Assembly (NCBI RefSeq): GCF_050947875.1
Contig: NC_134569.1
Span: forward strand, 21,241,631-21,305,630
From: Dermacentor variabilis
Taxonomy: Eukaryota > Arthropoda > Arachnida > Ixodida > Ixodidae
Direction of reading: 5' to 3'
Length of the DNA: 64,000 nucleotides
Every line of letters starts with the position of its first letter. The first letter of the stretch is position 1. The translations under genes were made by a program, and so were the position numbers. Positions 24,800 through 36,881 of this stretch are shown one piece after another. The notes below the pieces were generated by a model that ran no database searches, had not been told where the DNA came from, and saw only the letters and a list, made by a program, of their open reading frames with translations.

Positions 24800-27148
24800 A
24801 CGAATATTTTGTTTACCCGTATTTTTCTCTTTTCACATGTCGCAGTTATCGGATAAGAAAAGCGATTGACAGAAAAAAAATATATATGTACTATCGAAGA
24901 AAAAGAAAGGTATCGAAATAAGGCCTCAGCTCCGTATCCCACGGACTCTAAAAGATAGGTCCGATGATGAGCGAGTACAGAAAGAATAGGAAGCCAGCGT
25001 ATATTGTGCAAAGACGAAATTTGTTTCCGAACTCTGAATGGCGCGCCTATTCGCTGCGTCACAGTCGCTTCACCGGTTAGGACGCGTGTGTGCCGGGTAT
25101 TTTGTGACACACTTTCACTGTTTTCTGCATTATGGATGCGCGAATTAAATTTCGCTTGTACAGATTGCCGTAACATCCTTGCAGCGCTTTTTTTTCTGTC
25201 GAACACAAAAATATTGCCGTAATTATTGTGTGTTCAGTCTTCATACATAGTTTTTTTTTGTAAGCGAGGCCAGCTGCACTATACGTGATTAGTGTCGAGT
25301 GACATGAAACCATGCCACATAGCATCTTGCCAAGTTCTCAAGAAGCCAGGTGTTCAATATTGTCGATCGGTGAGTTGTGAGTCGTGACTGTGCCTGCTAG
25401 ATGTGTTTGGTCTGAGCTTAGATGCAGTTCCTTGACGCAACTGTCCGGAATGCGCGTGATACTTTTAACTGACAGCCACATGAACTTAATTAAGCCTTTC
25501 TCGTGATGTATAGGAATGCAACATAGTTATCTTCAGGCACTTAATGTTTTCATTTCAGTGGCTTGTTTGGAAGAGACCTCGTATAAAAAGGCTTATTTGA
25601 GGTCTAGTTAAGGGAAAGATAGCTTACACGCAGCATTGTACTGGCAGTGAGTGTTTTCCAGACTGGTGTTTCCCCAGTCTGGAAAACAGTGTATAGGCGT
25701 TGCAGCAAAACTTGGCATTGATTCTAATCCTTCTTGTATTGCGGACAGTTGCACACGTGAGCAAACGTCTTATATGCGTTTTGTAATGGCTTCACCACAG
25801 TACAGTTGTGTACCGCGGCGAAGCATACACAATGTATTGCAGTGAATGGAAGCAATAATTTGCTCAAGCACTAAGTGCACATAACGTGTCATTATTTAGT
25901 ATACTTTAGCGGCGTCTCCAGGACACCAAAGGGGCAACGCGGACAACCATAGCGGGAACCCGGACTTGACCCCTTGCTTCCTCTTGAGTGGCCTGGAGAT
26001 TATGCGCCGCCCGGCCCACCTTAATATAGTTACAGGTGCACTCCTGAAGGCGCCGTTTGCCGGCATTTTTATTTTCGCATGCCAAGTGATCTCACCGCAA
26101 TACTTAATTGTATTGCTGTGGAGTTTACTGAAGCAAAATCTGTCATTGTGGAACGCATAAAAGACCCTTGCCCCACCACGTGTTTTTGAGCATCTATATA
26201 CCGCTTTCTTTTTTTTCTCCTACGCCAACATCGTTTTCTGTAGTGTAGCATAGCGTAGTGGGATGTTTAGCGCTTCGTAGTTGCTCTGCTAGGCAATAGA
26301 ACTGGTAGCATCTGTGGGACACAAGCTTGCTCTTGCTCTGCCCGCATTTCCGCTTTACAGCGGGTGTCTTGCTGGTGGATCTGTGCTATCTGTGTAGCCA
26401 CATATAATTGTCGGGTACCCGTCATCCGAACGGTCTAGCCAACTGGTTTGTGTGCCTGTAGGTGTGCATCTGGTATTTTCTCATCAGTGAAGACTACGAC
26501 TGGCACACTGAACTGCCCTATATTGCATCTCTGACTTGCACGGGCTTGGCTTAACTACCGACCTTTGTCAATCGCTCACTAACGTTCGCATCTCCTTCGC
26601 GAATAGCTAGGACGAGTAATCCGACTTGGTCATCTAGAAGCAGGCGTACTCTCGTGAAGCGTCTTGTTACGGAACTGCCAACACTAAAACTGATCGTGCA
26701 CAAATGCGTTTCCTCACAAACTTGCATTGACGAGATGAATGTAATAAACGTAGTAGGTCCCTATTCACAGAATTCCTAATTACTGTGATCGTATTGTAAC
26801 CACGTTTATTTTTGTGAGTGGCGGACACGCGATAGCCAACCTGTTATGAAACACCCTTACATAAGAGAAGATTTGCGATTACACTGGCATATGTGGCGTG
26901 TTTATCTTAGCGGCTTAGTGGACCACTCATACTGCAATTCTATTGAAACGTTTCTTCCTTTTTTTAAAAAATAAATTTCTTTCTTTGGCGATACGCTAAA
27001 TGTCCTGGATAGGAGCAGTGTACTAGCTTTTCGGGATGGTAGTACAAGAACAAAGCAGTACGCACGCAGTGCGCAATCAATTCCTCTGACTTGCTCTTTC
27101 TACTCCTCAACGTGACCGGTGTCTAACTGTGCACGTTTGGCTGCTCAG
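24800..27148. other. End of intron 1, nothing recognised
   Basis: AT-rich sequence leading to exon 2. The acceptor tract is CTCAG at 27144-27148. No further exon was found. Confidence 0.4.
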
Positions 27149-27265
27149 GGATCTGCCGACTCCAACTACAGCCAGCCGTCGTCCGACCTCTCGCTCGACG
27201 AAACTCGCGAAAAGCAACGTGCTGACAGAGAGAACAAGGCATTGGCACAGTTGCGGGCGGCAAGG
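27149..27265 (+). CDS. CACNB: CACNB exon 2 (residues 17-55), GSADS segment
   Basis: The 117-nt exon (39 codons, phase 0 on both sides) lies between CTCAG and GTGAGT. It begins GSADSNYSQPSSDLSLDE and runs through a charged helix ending LAQLRAAR. In all beta subunits this segment is GSADS, a Ser/Asp-rich stretch with SLEE, then the helix leading into the SH3 domain. This is the first exon shared by most isoforms in the family. The surrounding sequence is mildly CpG-rich. Confidence 0.95.
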
Positions 27266-27452
27266 GTGAGTTGTCCTCTCCTCAGTTATTGTGCGCGCGC
27301 GTGTATCCCTCACATTCAATGCTGCCACGCGGGATGGTGTGCGCGATTGCGTAATGTGTGCAACGTGAAAAGCGTCCCGTTCAAATGTGCGGTGACCGGG
27401 TTCATATGGAGCGCTGAGCGAGTGGTTTACATTAATGAATAAAAAACAATAT

Positions 27453-27780
27453 TGCCACGCGACTGCCCGCTCGAGGCACTTTGCGTGTATTCTCGGGCTT
27501 CTTTCACTCTCGGAAAAACACTTTTATGTAGCACGTATTGAGCAACAGAAAGCTGTATTGGGAGTTTCTCATGTTGCTCTACAATGTTCTAATTGACACT
27601 TTTAATCTAATTATAATATTTCAGAAGTTGATTAATTAAGACTGATTATCTAATCAGGTGGAATGAAAAACATAATCTGAGTATCTCCTAGCGACGGCAA
27701 ACAAAATGACCTTGGTTCTCTTCAGCTACGTGGCATTTGCATATCTTTAATGTTTGGCTCAAGTTAAGTGAAACACCCTG
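27453..27780. repeat. Half copy of the 8049-8687 foldback MITE
   Basis: CTCGAGGCACTTTGCGTGTA, CAACAGAAAGCTGTATTGGG and CTACGTGGCATTTGCATATC match the right half of the earlier element, ending AAACACCCTG. The left arm is absent. It lies 190 bp after exon 2. Confidence 0.8.
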
Positions 27781-28915
27781 TATGCGCGACGCTAAAGAAC
27801 TTAGTTTACTGTGGCACGACAAGTTTCACAAACAGCAGGGCGGTAGAAGTCGTAAGTCACTCTTGCAATAGCTGTCTGTTGCTCCTACCAGCGCGAGTAG
27901 AACCCAGTGGAGAGCCTTGACAACACCACAATGTTGAGGTAATGAGCCCTACAGCGGCGATTGTAATGGGGCCAACCAGTTGCAGGGTCATCACGTGGCT
28001 CGCGCATCGAGTCCCCATGGTCGCTCCGCCGGTCGCGTTCGTGCATGTCGGCAGGTGGGCGCACTGCGTTCCGTTTGGTCCATCGCTGGACAGAGACCGA
28101 TGGCGCGCAGTATAGTGGCCTTAGGATCGCAGATACGTTGAACGACTGTCAGATTACTGTAACTTTATTTCCACTTTTTCTCTTCTTTATATATATATTT
28201 TTGAAGAGATAGTTTCTTTGCCTTCTTGAGCGCGGGTTGGTGCTGCTGGGTTTCTGGCCGAGTAAATTGGGTCCATCCCGGAGTTGCCTAATCAAAACTG
28301 AACCGGTGCCAGAGACAGTGTAATTAAACGTGGTGCATCTGCACTGACATGACAGTCCTCCACCAGCGTACGAAGTGTGCTTGCAAGGGTAGCTTGCAGC
28401 GCGAGCTGATCCTGGAGGCAGTGCATTCCTGGTATTGCTATCCCACTACTCAGGCGTGGCATGTTGATCTAGGTCCTTTGCCTCTTTCTCCGGGATTGGC
28501 GTCGATATCACGCCGAGTAGACGTCTGTACCGGGGGCTCTCCTGCACAGCTGTTGTGCAGAGGAGGAAAGCATGAAGAGCATTTGCAGGTCTAGGGACGT
28601 CCTGCCGTGTAATCTCAGCGGGCAGTGGTCTAAGCAGAAGGCGTGAACAGTTATTTAACTTGGATATAAAATACATTTTCGTGCTTCATTTGCCTCCTTG
28701 CGATTCAGAAAAGCTTCGCTTAGCATAGATTCCAACAATTGCCTCAGATATGCCGTAACTTTTTTTAAGTACGACCACATGCGTCGTCCTTGCATTTCTT
28801 CCTGTCGCAAGCGCATTGGCTCTTCGACCTCATTTTTCTCGCACTTATTGACAATTTGTTCGGTTCAAACATATTGACACACTAGGCTTGACTCAATTCG
28901 TTGTAATGCCAGACT
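27781..28915. other. Intron 2 sequence, nothing recognised
   Basis: Short ORFs without motifs; a short TATATATATA stretch is at about 28189-28198. Confidence 0.4.
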
Positions 28916-29015
28916 TGGATGGGTACAGCGAGTGCGTTGTATCGCGGCGCTGCTCCGCTGCCCCGTCCGCTCTGTGGGAAAGGGAAGCCGAAGGAAAACA
29001 AAAGAAGCCGGGGTA

Positions 29016-29096
29016 ATGGCGAGGACCCGTTCAGGGCCGAATTTCTGGCGAGCCAGGAATGCTGCAGCTTGCGCGCGCCATGTCCGAGTGGGGAAA
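29016..29096 (+). CDS. Candidate alternative first exon inside intron 2
   Basis: An ATG with G at -3 and G at +4 opens 27 codons, beginning MARTRSGPNFWRARNAAACA and ending RHVRVGK, followed by GTGAGA in phase 0. It sits in a CpG-dense island (about 28900-29170) within an otherwise AT-rich intron and would splice in frame to exon 3, bypassing the GSADS exon. This is an inference from position, phase and composition only. Confidence 0.22.
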
Positions 29097-29539
29097 GTGA
29101 GAGAGAGAGAGAGAGAGGGGGGGGATTGTGGCGTGCTGAGGCCGCAGCATTGCCCGTGAACCTCTTGTTCTCTCTCCCTTATTTGTTTGCTTCTGTAGCA
29201 GACGCGAACGCTTGTAAAATAAAGAGGAAAATAACTGCTACTTCAGACGGGACGTGACGAAGGAGTGGACAGGACGAGCGGTTTGCATCCCCAGGAAGCG
29301 ACATATTCAAACACACGCACTTTCTCATTCCCTCCTTGTTTGTGATTCTTTGAATATTTTCTTGAGCAAACAAAAATTACGTTATACCATTGCTCTGCAA
29401 CCATATGACCAAATTAAGTTCCAGGAGTTTTTCTCCTCTGAATCTTATGTTCGAAAGTTTTTATTTTGTCCTGTGAAACGTTGGTTATGAAATCAAAATT
29501 TATAGTATGAAAGGAGCTGTGTGTAGGTTAACCAAAGCC

Positions 29540-29565
29540 TTAAAGCGATAGCATGAAAGAAACAG
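29540..29565 (+). repeat. TTAA-type repeat end
   Basis: TTAAAGCGATAGCATGAAAG resembles the - strand start of the 13735-14330 repeat (TTAA...GCGATAGCATT). It is probably a fragment. Confidence 0.3.
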
Positions 29566-29900
29566 CTTCACTGAAAATTGGGGTTTTTTTCTTTGGTTCT
29601 AGTTTTTGTTTTTCCTCTTTAAAGGTCTTCCTTTTTTCCGTTTTGTTGCATATTTTTGAGGCTGGATTCCATAACGGTGGTAAGCGGATGCGATCTGCTT
29701 TTGCCATATTCTAAATGTTGTTTTCTTATCCATGTTACATAGATCATGTGGACATTGCACATAAGTACCAAAGAAGGTTTAGGATGCATCTGTAGTTTTC
29801 TTTTTTTAAATTTGGATAAATGTACATATGGGTACACCAGTTTTCTTCTTTTTCGCACTGCATTGTAATGATGTAGTTGCTTCTGCTGTTTTTGTTCCAG

Positions 29901-30023
29901 GAGAAAGTGGTAGCATTTACGGTACGAACTAATATGGCATATGATGGAAGTTTGGATGATGATTCACCTGTCCATGGCTATGCTATCTCATTTGGAGTCA
30001 GGGACTATCTTCAGATCCTGGAG
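29901..30023 (+). CDS. CACNB: CACNB exon 3 (residues 56-96), first part of SH3 domain
   Basis: The 123-nt exon, phase 0 on both sides, follows a T-rich tract ending TTCCAG and ends at GAG|GTAAGG. It encodes EKVVAFTVRTNMAYDG, then an acidic loop and VHGYAISFGVRDYLQILE. This matches the start of the beta-subunit SH3 fold (VAFAVRTN, then the strand ending in DFLHIKE in vertebrates). Because the exon is phase 0 at its 5' side, an alternative first exon ending in phase 0 could splice straight to it. Confidence 0.97.
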
Positions 30024-31300
30024 GTAAGGCTATGTTGTTTTGGCTCTTGTTTCATTGTAAGCTTCTCATAGCAGACAATACTTGCACATTGCGATCCTGC
30101 ACTTTTTGTGAATTGAACAAATGGCTAGCTTCTGGCAACATTATGCAGTTTCGGCTTTTTTCTTTATCTGTTGGCGCATGCAGCTGATTATTCACTTGAC
30201 AGCCACATAGTACTGGTTCAAGTTGCTACTGGCTGTTTAAAAAAATACCACATTTTCTCTATATTTGATTGTTATGTCATCTTTAAACTACCATTGAGCC
30301 AGTGGCAGTTGAGGCCAGTGATGAGTGGTCTCTTACCCAAATGCAATGTGGAAACCACATGCACGATGACCACAGCACAATTTTTTGTGTGACACGAAAC
30401 AAGTGTTGAAAGCTAAGTTGCTGTAAAATAGGTGTGACAATGTCTGTGTAAAACAGCTTCATATAAAATCGCTATAGCTCCATCTTTAACCAATTTAATT
30501 GATTTTACTAGCCTGCTATCAGAAATAAAGAAAAACTGAGAACTTACTAGTACTACAAAATGTATAAAATATAGTTTAGAGAGACAAGTACAGCTGATTC
30601 AGCTTGGTCATGTGATGATGAAGTTTTGATTTAAAATTTGTTTAAACAATAAATTGCAATTTACTGCAATGGCAGTTGTTCTTGAGGGTGACTGGCTTGC
30701 ACCGAAACACAATAAATTTAAGTACAAAGTGTAAGTGCAGGTTCCCTTTAAATGCGGCTTCATAGCAATGCAGGCTGCACCGCCATGGGGCTACATCTCA
30801 GTAGCAGCACAGCTGTGTTTTTGTAGCTTTGCGTTGTGGCAGACGTTCTGCCTTGTTTCTGTTGTAAAGCACTGTACACATAATTATTGATTAATTTTTA
30901 TGTGCCAATTTCATTTTTTCTTCTTTATCGTTGCGATAGGTGTGTGTGAGTTACACGCAAAGGGGGGTGCGAAAATACAGTATTTGAGATTTCAAATAAC
31001 TGCTACTACCTACAATAAAAAAAAAGGAAAATCATTTGATCATTTCAAATTTATTAATGCTTTCGCATTTGGAGGATATCACATAAATGCATAAATGCAA
31101 GGTGAATGTAGAAGTGCGATATAACAAGTTTGTAAATATATCTTGTCACATATTGTCAGGAATTTTCATGAATTCAGCTGTCGCAGTGCATTTAAATAAT
31201 TGCGACACCTCTGATTGTATAAGAAACATTGCTTTTGTGGTGAATTACCCTTTAGTTATGGGTGTGCAATTGTCAGATGCTCTAATTGAATGCATGGGGG
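30024..31300. other. Intron 3, first part, nothing recognised
   Basis: AT-rich sequence with only short, motif-free ORFs. Confidence 0.4.
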
Positions 31301-31317
31301 CAAAATGCAAAAGCACT

Positions 31318-31437
31318 CATGTACATAGATTTAGGTGCACGTTAAAGAACCCCAGATGACCAAAAGTAATCCGTAGTCCCCCATTATGGAGTGCCTCGTA
31401 TAATGATATCACAAATTTGGCACATTAATCCCCAGAA
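31318..31437 (+). mobile_element. SINE tail fragment
   Basis: TGTACATAGATTTAGGTGCA, CGTTAAAGAACCCCAGATGA and CAAATTTGGCACATTAATCC match the SINE body at 15300-15410. The tRNA-like head is missing. Confidence 0.75.
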
Positions 31438-31439
31438 TC

Positions 31440-33669
31440 TAGCTTTTGTTGTATTTGAAGGCAGACATTTCATAAGTGCATATTAATAATAAGAACAAGA
31501 AAAAGGGATTAAAGATAAACATGGCACAATTGTTAATAAAGCTGGTTTATGTGCTTCAGTGCTGCATAATGCCATTTAGGTGTGAAGGTAAATGAAAGCC
31601 TGTGCAGGTAGGCAGTGTACAAGTGAGCAGTTAATGGAAGATTACAATATTTACGACCATGACAAAAGCAATAATTGAGTAAGGCACATTGTGAGACTGA
31701 TTGTACCATGCATGTAAGGTTACTGGGGTTATGGGCTGACAAGACAAGATTTTGCAGAGAAAATATAGATGTTTGGGCACCTGTCAAAACGTAACACATT
31801 TCACATTGAAAACAAGACCTCATTAAAGAATGCTAAGGGCAATAGATTTGCAGGCAGTCAAAATACTTAGTTAGGTTATCATATTGTTTATGACTAAACA
31901 AATTGTCTTGTTTTCCAAGTAAGTGGTGGTGAAATTTGCTATAGAACATTTATTGTGCAGATATTAAGTTTTTGGAATAGTTGACCAAACAGCAGAGAGA
32001 TGCAGCATCAGCAAGGAGCCCTAAATATTACCCATGTAACCATAGTGCAGTTGATCACAATTAAATTCACAGCAATTATTTGGCTTGATATCAGAATTAT
32101 CCAAAGTTTAGACTCAAGCTTGTCCTTAGGATGTGCATTAAATTAAACAATTATAACGAGAAATGTCTTTTTGAGATTTTTTTCTACCTGTGTTTATAAG
32201 ACTGAGCCACAATGCTAAGATTAGACAGTACTGCAGTGTGCATAATAAAGCCTTTTCCTGAGTCATGAAACATCACTTGCACTTCAGCTGTGGTTGGCTG
32301 CAGCTCTAGGCCCCTTTCACCACCATTTCCAATTTAGTAAGGAAGCCCAACCATTTCTGTCACCAGGTACAAAATTTTTGTTTTTCATGGGCGTAAGTGT
32401 TTGCAAACTGTTTCGTGTTGACTTCATTGAACTAGAATGAGCACCAATGTTGGCGTGTGATCACTCGGCCATGCACCTTTTGCATCAACACTGCCACCCT
32501 TGGTGTTAGACCACTCTTCTTGAAGTAAATACCAGTTGTTGGTAGCTTGACATTCCCATGCTCATTTCACCATGGACAGCACTTTTGGCACAACGTACAT
32601 AATTTTTAACTTGTGTCATTGGCCATCTGCACTACTCTGAATCATGTGTTATTGGAAATCCAACTTGCAAATATTGTGCTTTCTCTGTCTGTCAAAACAC
32701 TTGCACCTTTCAGACATTTAATGGTGTGATTTAGTTAACTAAAGATGTTGGCTGTATAATGCCATATTGACTGAAGTTGACTGCATGCACAAATATTTGG
32801 CTACAATCAAACATTACAGCCAAAGCTCTTGAATCAAGTTTGTATTGACTAAGAGCTTAGTTTTGAAGGTCTTGCTAAGGGCCTAGTCGGTGCGTATTTG
32901 ACATATTAATTGCAAATACACATACACCACAAAAGAAAAGAAATGGACAGGGTGCTTAGTATGTCAAGAGCTTTCTTAAATTCTCTTCAAAATTTTGAGT
33001 ACCATTTACACCTACTTTTTGCATTCTCTCTTGTATGGCTGTATATGCATTAGAAGTTTGCTTCTAGGCAGCAAATACCGAAATTTTCGACACACGTTCT
33101 TGGGAGTTACAAGTCTGGCTGATGTGCATTACTTCGGTGTTGTTTAACTAGACCCACCTTTTGACTCTTATAATGTGCCAAAAGGGCACCCATGAATGTT
33201 TAATGCTTCTTCTAATTTAAGTGTCACATAGTGTGAATGAATGACATTTTGTATCTTCATGCCCAACTACTGTCGTTCTTATTTCTTTGTGTTTGTCTGT
33301 TTGTGTATATAGTATAGGGGCATAATCTGCTGACACTAAACCAAAAATTATGGGAGAAAAATCCTGTCACGATGCTATAGCAGCAGCTTATAATTCTGGC
33401 TCTTGCATATCTTTTCTTTTGTCATATCTATGTTTCTTATCAACGTAGAAACCAATTTGGATTTTTCCTGTCTAGTTAGTTTCAAATTAGCGGTAGTCAG
33501 CTCTAGTTGCAGGCTGTGAAACATCCAGCACCTTGCATTTAATTTGCATGTAGTATAGTAGGAATCTGAACTGACAGAGGTGTAGAGATCGGTTAGTAGC
33601 CTCCACATTATGTGTGTGAATGTGCGCCGTGTTAATCACACTTGTTCTGCTCTCCCATTGCACATGCAG
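31440..33669. other. Intron 3, second part, nothing recognised
   Basis: Long AT-rich sequence without exon-like ORFs or clear repeat boundaries. Confidence 0.4.
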
Positions 33670-33803
33670 AAATTCAACAATGACTGGTGGGTGGGCCGTC
33701 TCATGAAAGAGGGCTGTGACATGGGCTTCATTCCTAGTCCAGCCAAACTGGAAAACCTAATTCTACAGCAAACGCAAACACGCAGCAGTAAATTACATTC
33801 AAG
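33670..33803 (+). CDS. CACNB: CACNB exon 4 (residues 97-141), rest of SH3 core
   Basis: The 134-nt exon follows CATGCAG and stops at TCA AG|GTAGGT, leaving two bases of an Arg codon. It reads [20 protein letters not shown], then [12 protein letters not shown]. The NNDWW-GRL-KEG-GFIPSP signature is diagnostic for the beta-subunit SH3 and is nearly identical in vertebrates and insects. The Gln/Arg/Ser-rich end begins the HOOK linker. Confidence 0.98.
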
Positions 33804-34024
33804 GTAGGTGTTGATTTGTTTGCATTTATTCATTTACTGGCTACATTTTGTTGTGGTACTCTGAGCGTTTTCAGGTTATGTGCGGTGCCTGCCAAGATTA
33901 ATGTGTGACCGCATTGGAACATTGTTCCATGTAGCTTCACACAATATTGAGTCAGTATATCTAATATCATAAATAGTAAAACCTGTAGTAGATGTAGTAC
34001 GGGAGCTATATTTTGTAACACGCA

Positions 34025-34110
34025 GTTTTGTTGAGTGGAAATACGGGCAGGAGGAAACAGAGGGGACAGGACAGGTGCTCACTTACAACTGAAGTTTAAT
34101 GAAAGATTTT
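34025..34110 (-). mobile_element. Possible Penelope-like or LINE 3' fragment
   Basis: On the - strand it reads ATTAAACTTCAGTTGTAAGT, then GAGCACCTGTCCTGTCC. I recall this as a common end of tick retroelements. There is no coding remnant. Confidence 0.35.
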
Positions 34111-34383
34111 CCAGGCAGTGCAGGGTGTAATGGTTGGGGTCGGGCATGAAATAGATGGTAGCTGGCCCATGCCGTCGTCCAACTGATCTACGCTGAGGAT
34201 GTTGCTGAAGGCAGAGACTTATTCTCATTGAGAACAAGGAATCTAGGATTTATGTACAGTATCTACATGAGAATATTAAAGTTGATCAGTCTAACATGAC
34301 TGAAAGAGAAATGCACACCGAACAGCCGTGACGGCGAATCCACTAACAATACGTGGTCTGCCGACTGCGTGTAGACATCCCGG

Positions 34384-34555
34384 CATCATTTGGTTGGGGA
34401 CGCGGAGCATTGTGGTCCTTACAAAGCAAGTCATCACTGCAGACATGGTTGGCACCAATGGGCTGGGGATTGACGTATTGTCGTCCTTTCAAAGCGAGTC
34501 ACCGCAGTAGACTTGGTGGCACCGTTTGGTTGGGGACTGTCGCTTCCCCGAAGAT
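34384..34555. repeat. Degenerate tandem repeat, about 68-bp unit, 2.5 copies
   Basis: TTTGGTTGGGGAC, then GTGGTCCTTACAAAGC-AGTCA and GACATGGTTGGCACC, recurs as GGGCTGGGGATTGAC, CGTCCTTTCAAAGCGAGTCA, GACTTGGTGGCACC, then a partial TTTGGTTGGGGACTG. Unit spacing is 67-70 bp. Confidence 0.7.
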
Positions 34556-34689
34556 CACCAGCCTCTGCAGGTCGAATGTAACAAGGGCCACACATGCGCT
34601 GTCATTTGCTATTTTGTTTCCATTTGACATTAGTTTGCATAAAGATCTGCCTCCTCTGTTGCAGGGATTAGCCGCTCAGTGAGACAGAT

Positions 34690-36870
34690 TATAAGAAATT
34701 TATTTATTTATTTATTTTTATTTGTTTATCATACCCTCAAGGTACAGTTGTACATTGCAGAGAGGAGGGGCAAAGTAAATACAGAGGCAAATCATAGAAT
34801 AAGGAAGGAAGGCAAACAACATGACAAAAAACATCGTATACAAAATAATAACAATGGTAAATAGAAACTTGTGAGCGTGGCAAAAATACACGGCGTAAAA
34901 AAAAAGGAAAGAACATACCATATAAAAATACAAGCCATAACTTGAAATTGCAGCATAAAAGCAGTTATTATGCAGAACAAGCAAACGCAACATTAATTTA
35001 TAACATGAAGCTTTGAAGTGTGCTTTTAAAGTTATTGGTGTCAGTTATGCTTGTAAGTAATGCGGGTAAGTTATTCCAATGTTTGCTCGTTTGGGGAAGA
35101 AATGAATATGAATAGCCGACGGTGTTGCAGTGCGGAATGTTTACCTTTTGGCGGTGGTCAATGCGAGATGAAATGTATGGTGGTGGTTGAACAAAAATAG
35201 AATGTAAATATGTGTTGTGGTAGTAGATTTTATGGAAAAGACATATGCGAGATAGTTTTCTACGGGCTGATAACAGCGTGAGGTGTAGGAGAGCTTTCAT
35301 GTTAGTGATACTTGCAGTTGGTGAGAATGGAAACGGGCTGATCGATTCTGTATTGCCTCTAGAGGCTATGAGGGTGTTATGACCAGGGTCCCATACTGAT
35401 GATGCGTACTCTAGTTTTGAACGAATGTAAGTTGTGTACAATAAGAGTTTTAGCGATGATGGCGCTAGAGAAAATTTCCGACGAAAGTATCCCAGTGTAC
35501 GAGTAGCCTTAGATGTTATGTGATCAATATGAGTTTTCCAGGATAGATTGCTTGCAATGTGAACCCCCAAGTATTGATATGGCGTTACACATTCTAGTGG
35601 GACGTTATTTAGCATATAGGTGGGGCAGATCACATTAGTACGAGAAATCCTCATAGTCTTACACTTTCTAATGTTGAATTCCATGCGCCATGTACGACAC
35701 CACTCATTTATGTTATTGAGATCCTCCTGAATTAGTAGAATGTCTGAAGAATTAGTTATTTTACGATGCAAGACGCAGTCATCCGCAAATAGACAAATGT
35801 TCGAGGAAACGTGAGTGGGCAAGTCATTAATATAAATTAGGAATAATAAAGGACCGAGCACAGACCCTTGCGGGATGCTGGAGTCAACTGGGGCTAAAGG
35901 TGAGTTAGCGTCATTAGTGGTTACAAATTGAACATGTGATGTCAGAAACGCGCGAATCCAATTAATTATGGAGGGGTCTATGTTTAGAACGTCTAATTTA
36001 TGAGGAAGCAATGCATGGTTCACTTTGTCAAACGCTTTAGAGAAGTCGAGAAATATACAGTCTGTTAAAAAACCAGAATCTGAATTGGCACGTAGGACAT
36101 TAGTGAAGAGGATAAGCTGAGTGTCACAGGAGAAGTTTTTACGGAATCCATGCTGCATAACTGTGAAGAAGTTGCTATCTTCAAGAAAATTAACTGGATG
36201 TGTGTATATTATATGCTCCATAACTTTGCATGGTACAGATGTAAGTGAAATAGGTCTATAGTTCTGTGGATCATGGGTTGGTCCAATTTTGTGAATGGGG
36301 ATTACTTTGCCAATTTTCCAATCATACGGTAAGGTGCCAGAGTTGTAAGATTGGGAGTAAATGCATACTAGTAGGATTGAACAGTATTCTGCTGTGTTTT
36401 GTAAGAATATAGTATTAATTTCATCTACCCCACATGATGCTTTAGGCTTTAATTTCTGTACTATGGCTTTGATATCGGTTGAGTCGAAAACGATAAGATC
36501 CATGAAGTGGTAGTTAGTTGAATTTACTTCAGGCATCGGATGAGGGATCTGAGGTGATGAGAATGACTGAGTGAAGGTATTGCTAAGCACAATAGAACAC
36601 AATAGGTCAGGTACTGTGTCCCCAGAAGTTGTCAGCAATGATATTCCAGTTTTATAGTTATTTCCTTGTATGGTTTCCCAGAAGCGCTTTGCATTAGTCT
36701 TCAATAAATTTGGAAGTGTACAATTAAGGAATGAAAATTTGGCTGACCTTAGAGCTTTAATATATGACATTGCTGCATGTTTATATGCTAGACAATGTGT
36801 CATATGAGTAGAAAGGGACAGAATCCTTGCAAAATACGGCCATAGGTTCCTAGCAAACAGCAAAACCTGA
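34690..36870 (-). mobile_element. 5'-truncated non-LTR retrotransposon (CR1/jockey-like)
   Basis: The element lies on the - strand. Its 3' tail is an (AAAT)n-type run at 34695-34720, and its open frame spans 34998-36863. It lacks the endonuclease half of ORF2, so it is 5'-truncated, which is usual for LINEs. It abuts a pogo-like element at 36882. CR1 or jockey assignment comes from reverse transcriptase wording only. Confidence 0.85.
34998..36863 (-). pseudogene. LINE ORF2 remnant: reverse transcriptase, 621 aa open
   Basis: This is the RNA-dependent DNA polymerase of a non-LTR retrotransposon. In order it shows the pre-RT linker, LKPKASCGVDEINTIFLQN, KIGKVIPIHK, NYRPISLTSV, HGFRKNFSCDTQL, FLDFSKAFDKVNHALL, SIPQGSVLGPLLFLIYINDL and the catalytic LFADDCVLH with both Asp intact. 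YLGVHIASNLSWKTHI and a C-terminal thumb follow, ending SFLPQTSKHWNNLP. The endonuclease is missing, so it is not autonomous. Around 35310-35362 about 16 residues are read in a shifted frame: the +1 frame restores LEAIQNRSARF, so two frameshifts compensate each other. It lies inside intron 4 of CACNB, in opposite orientation. Confidence 0.9.
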
Positions 36871-36881
36871 AAAACTATTTA

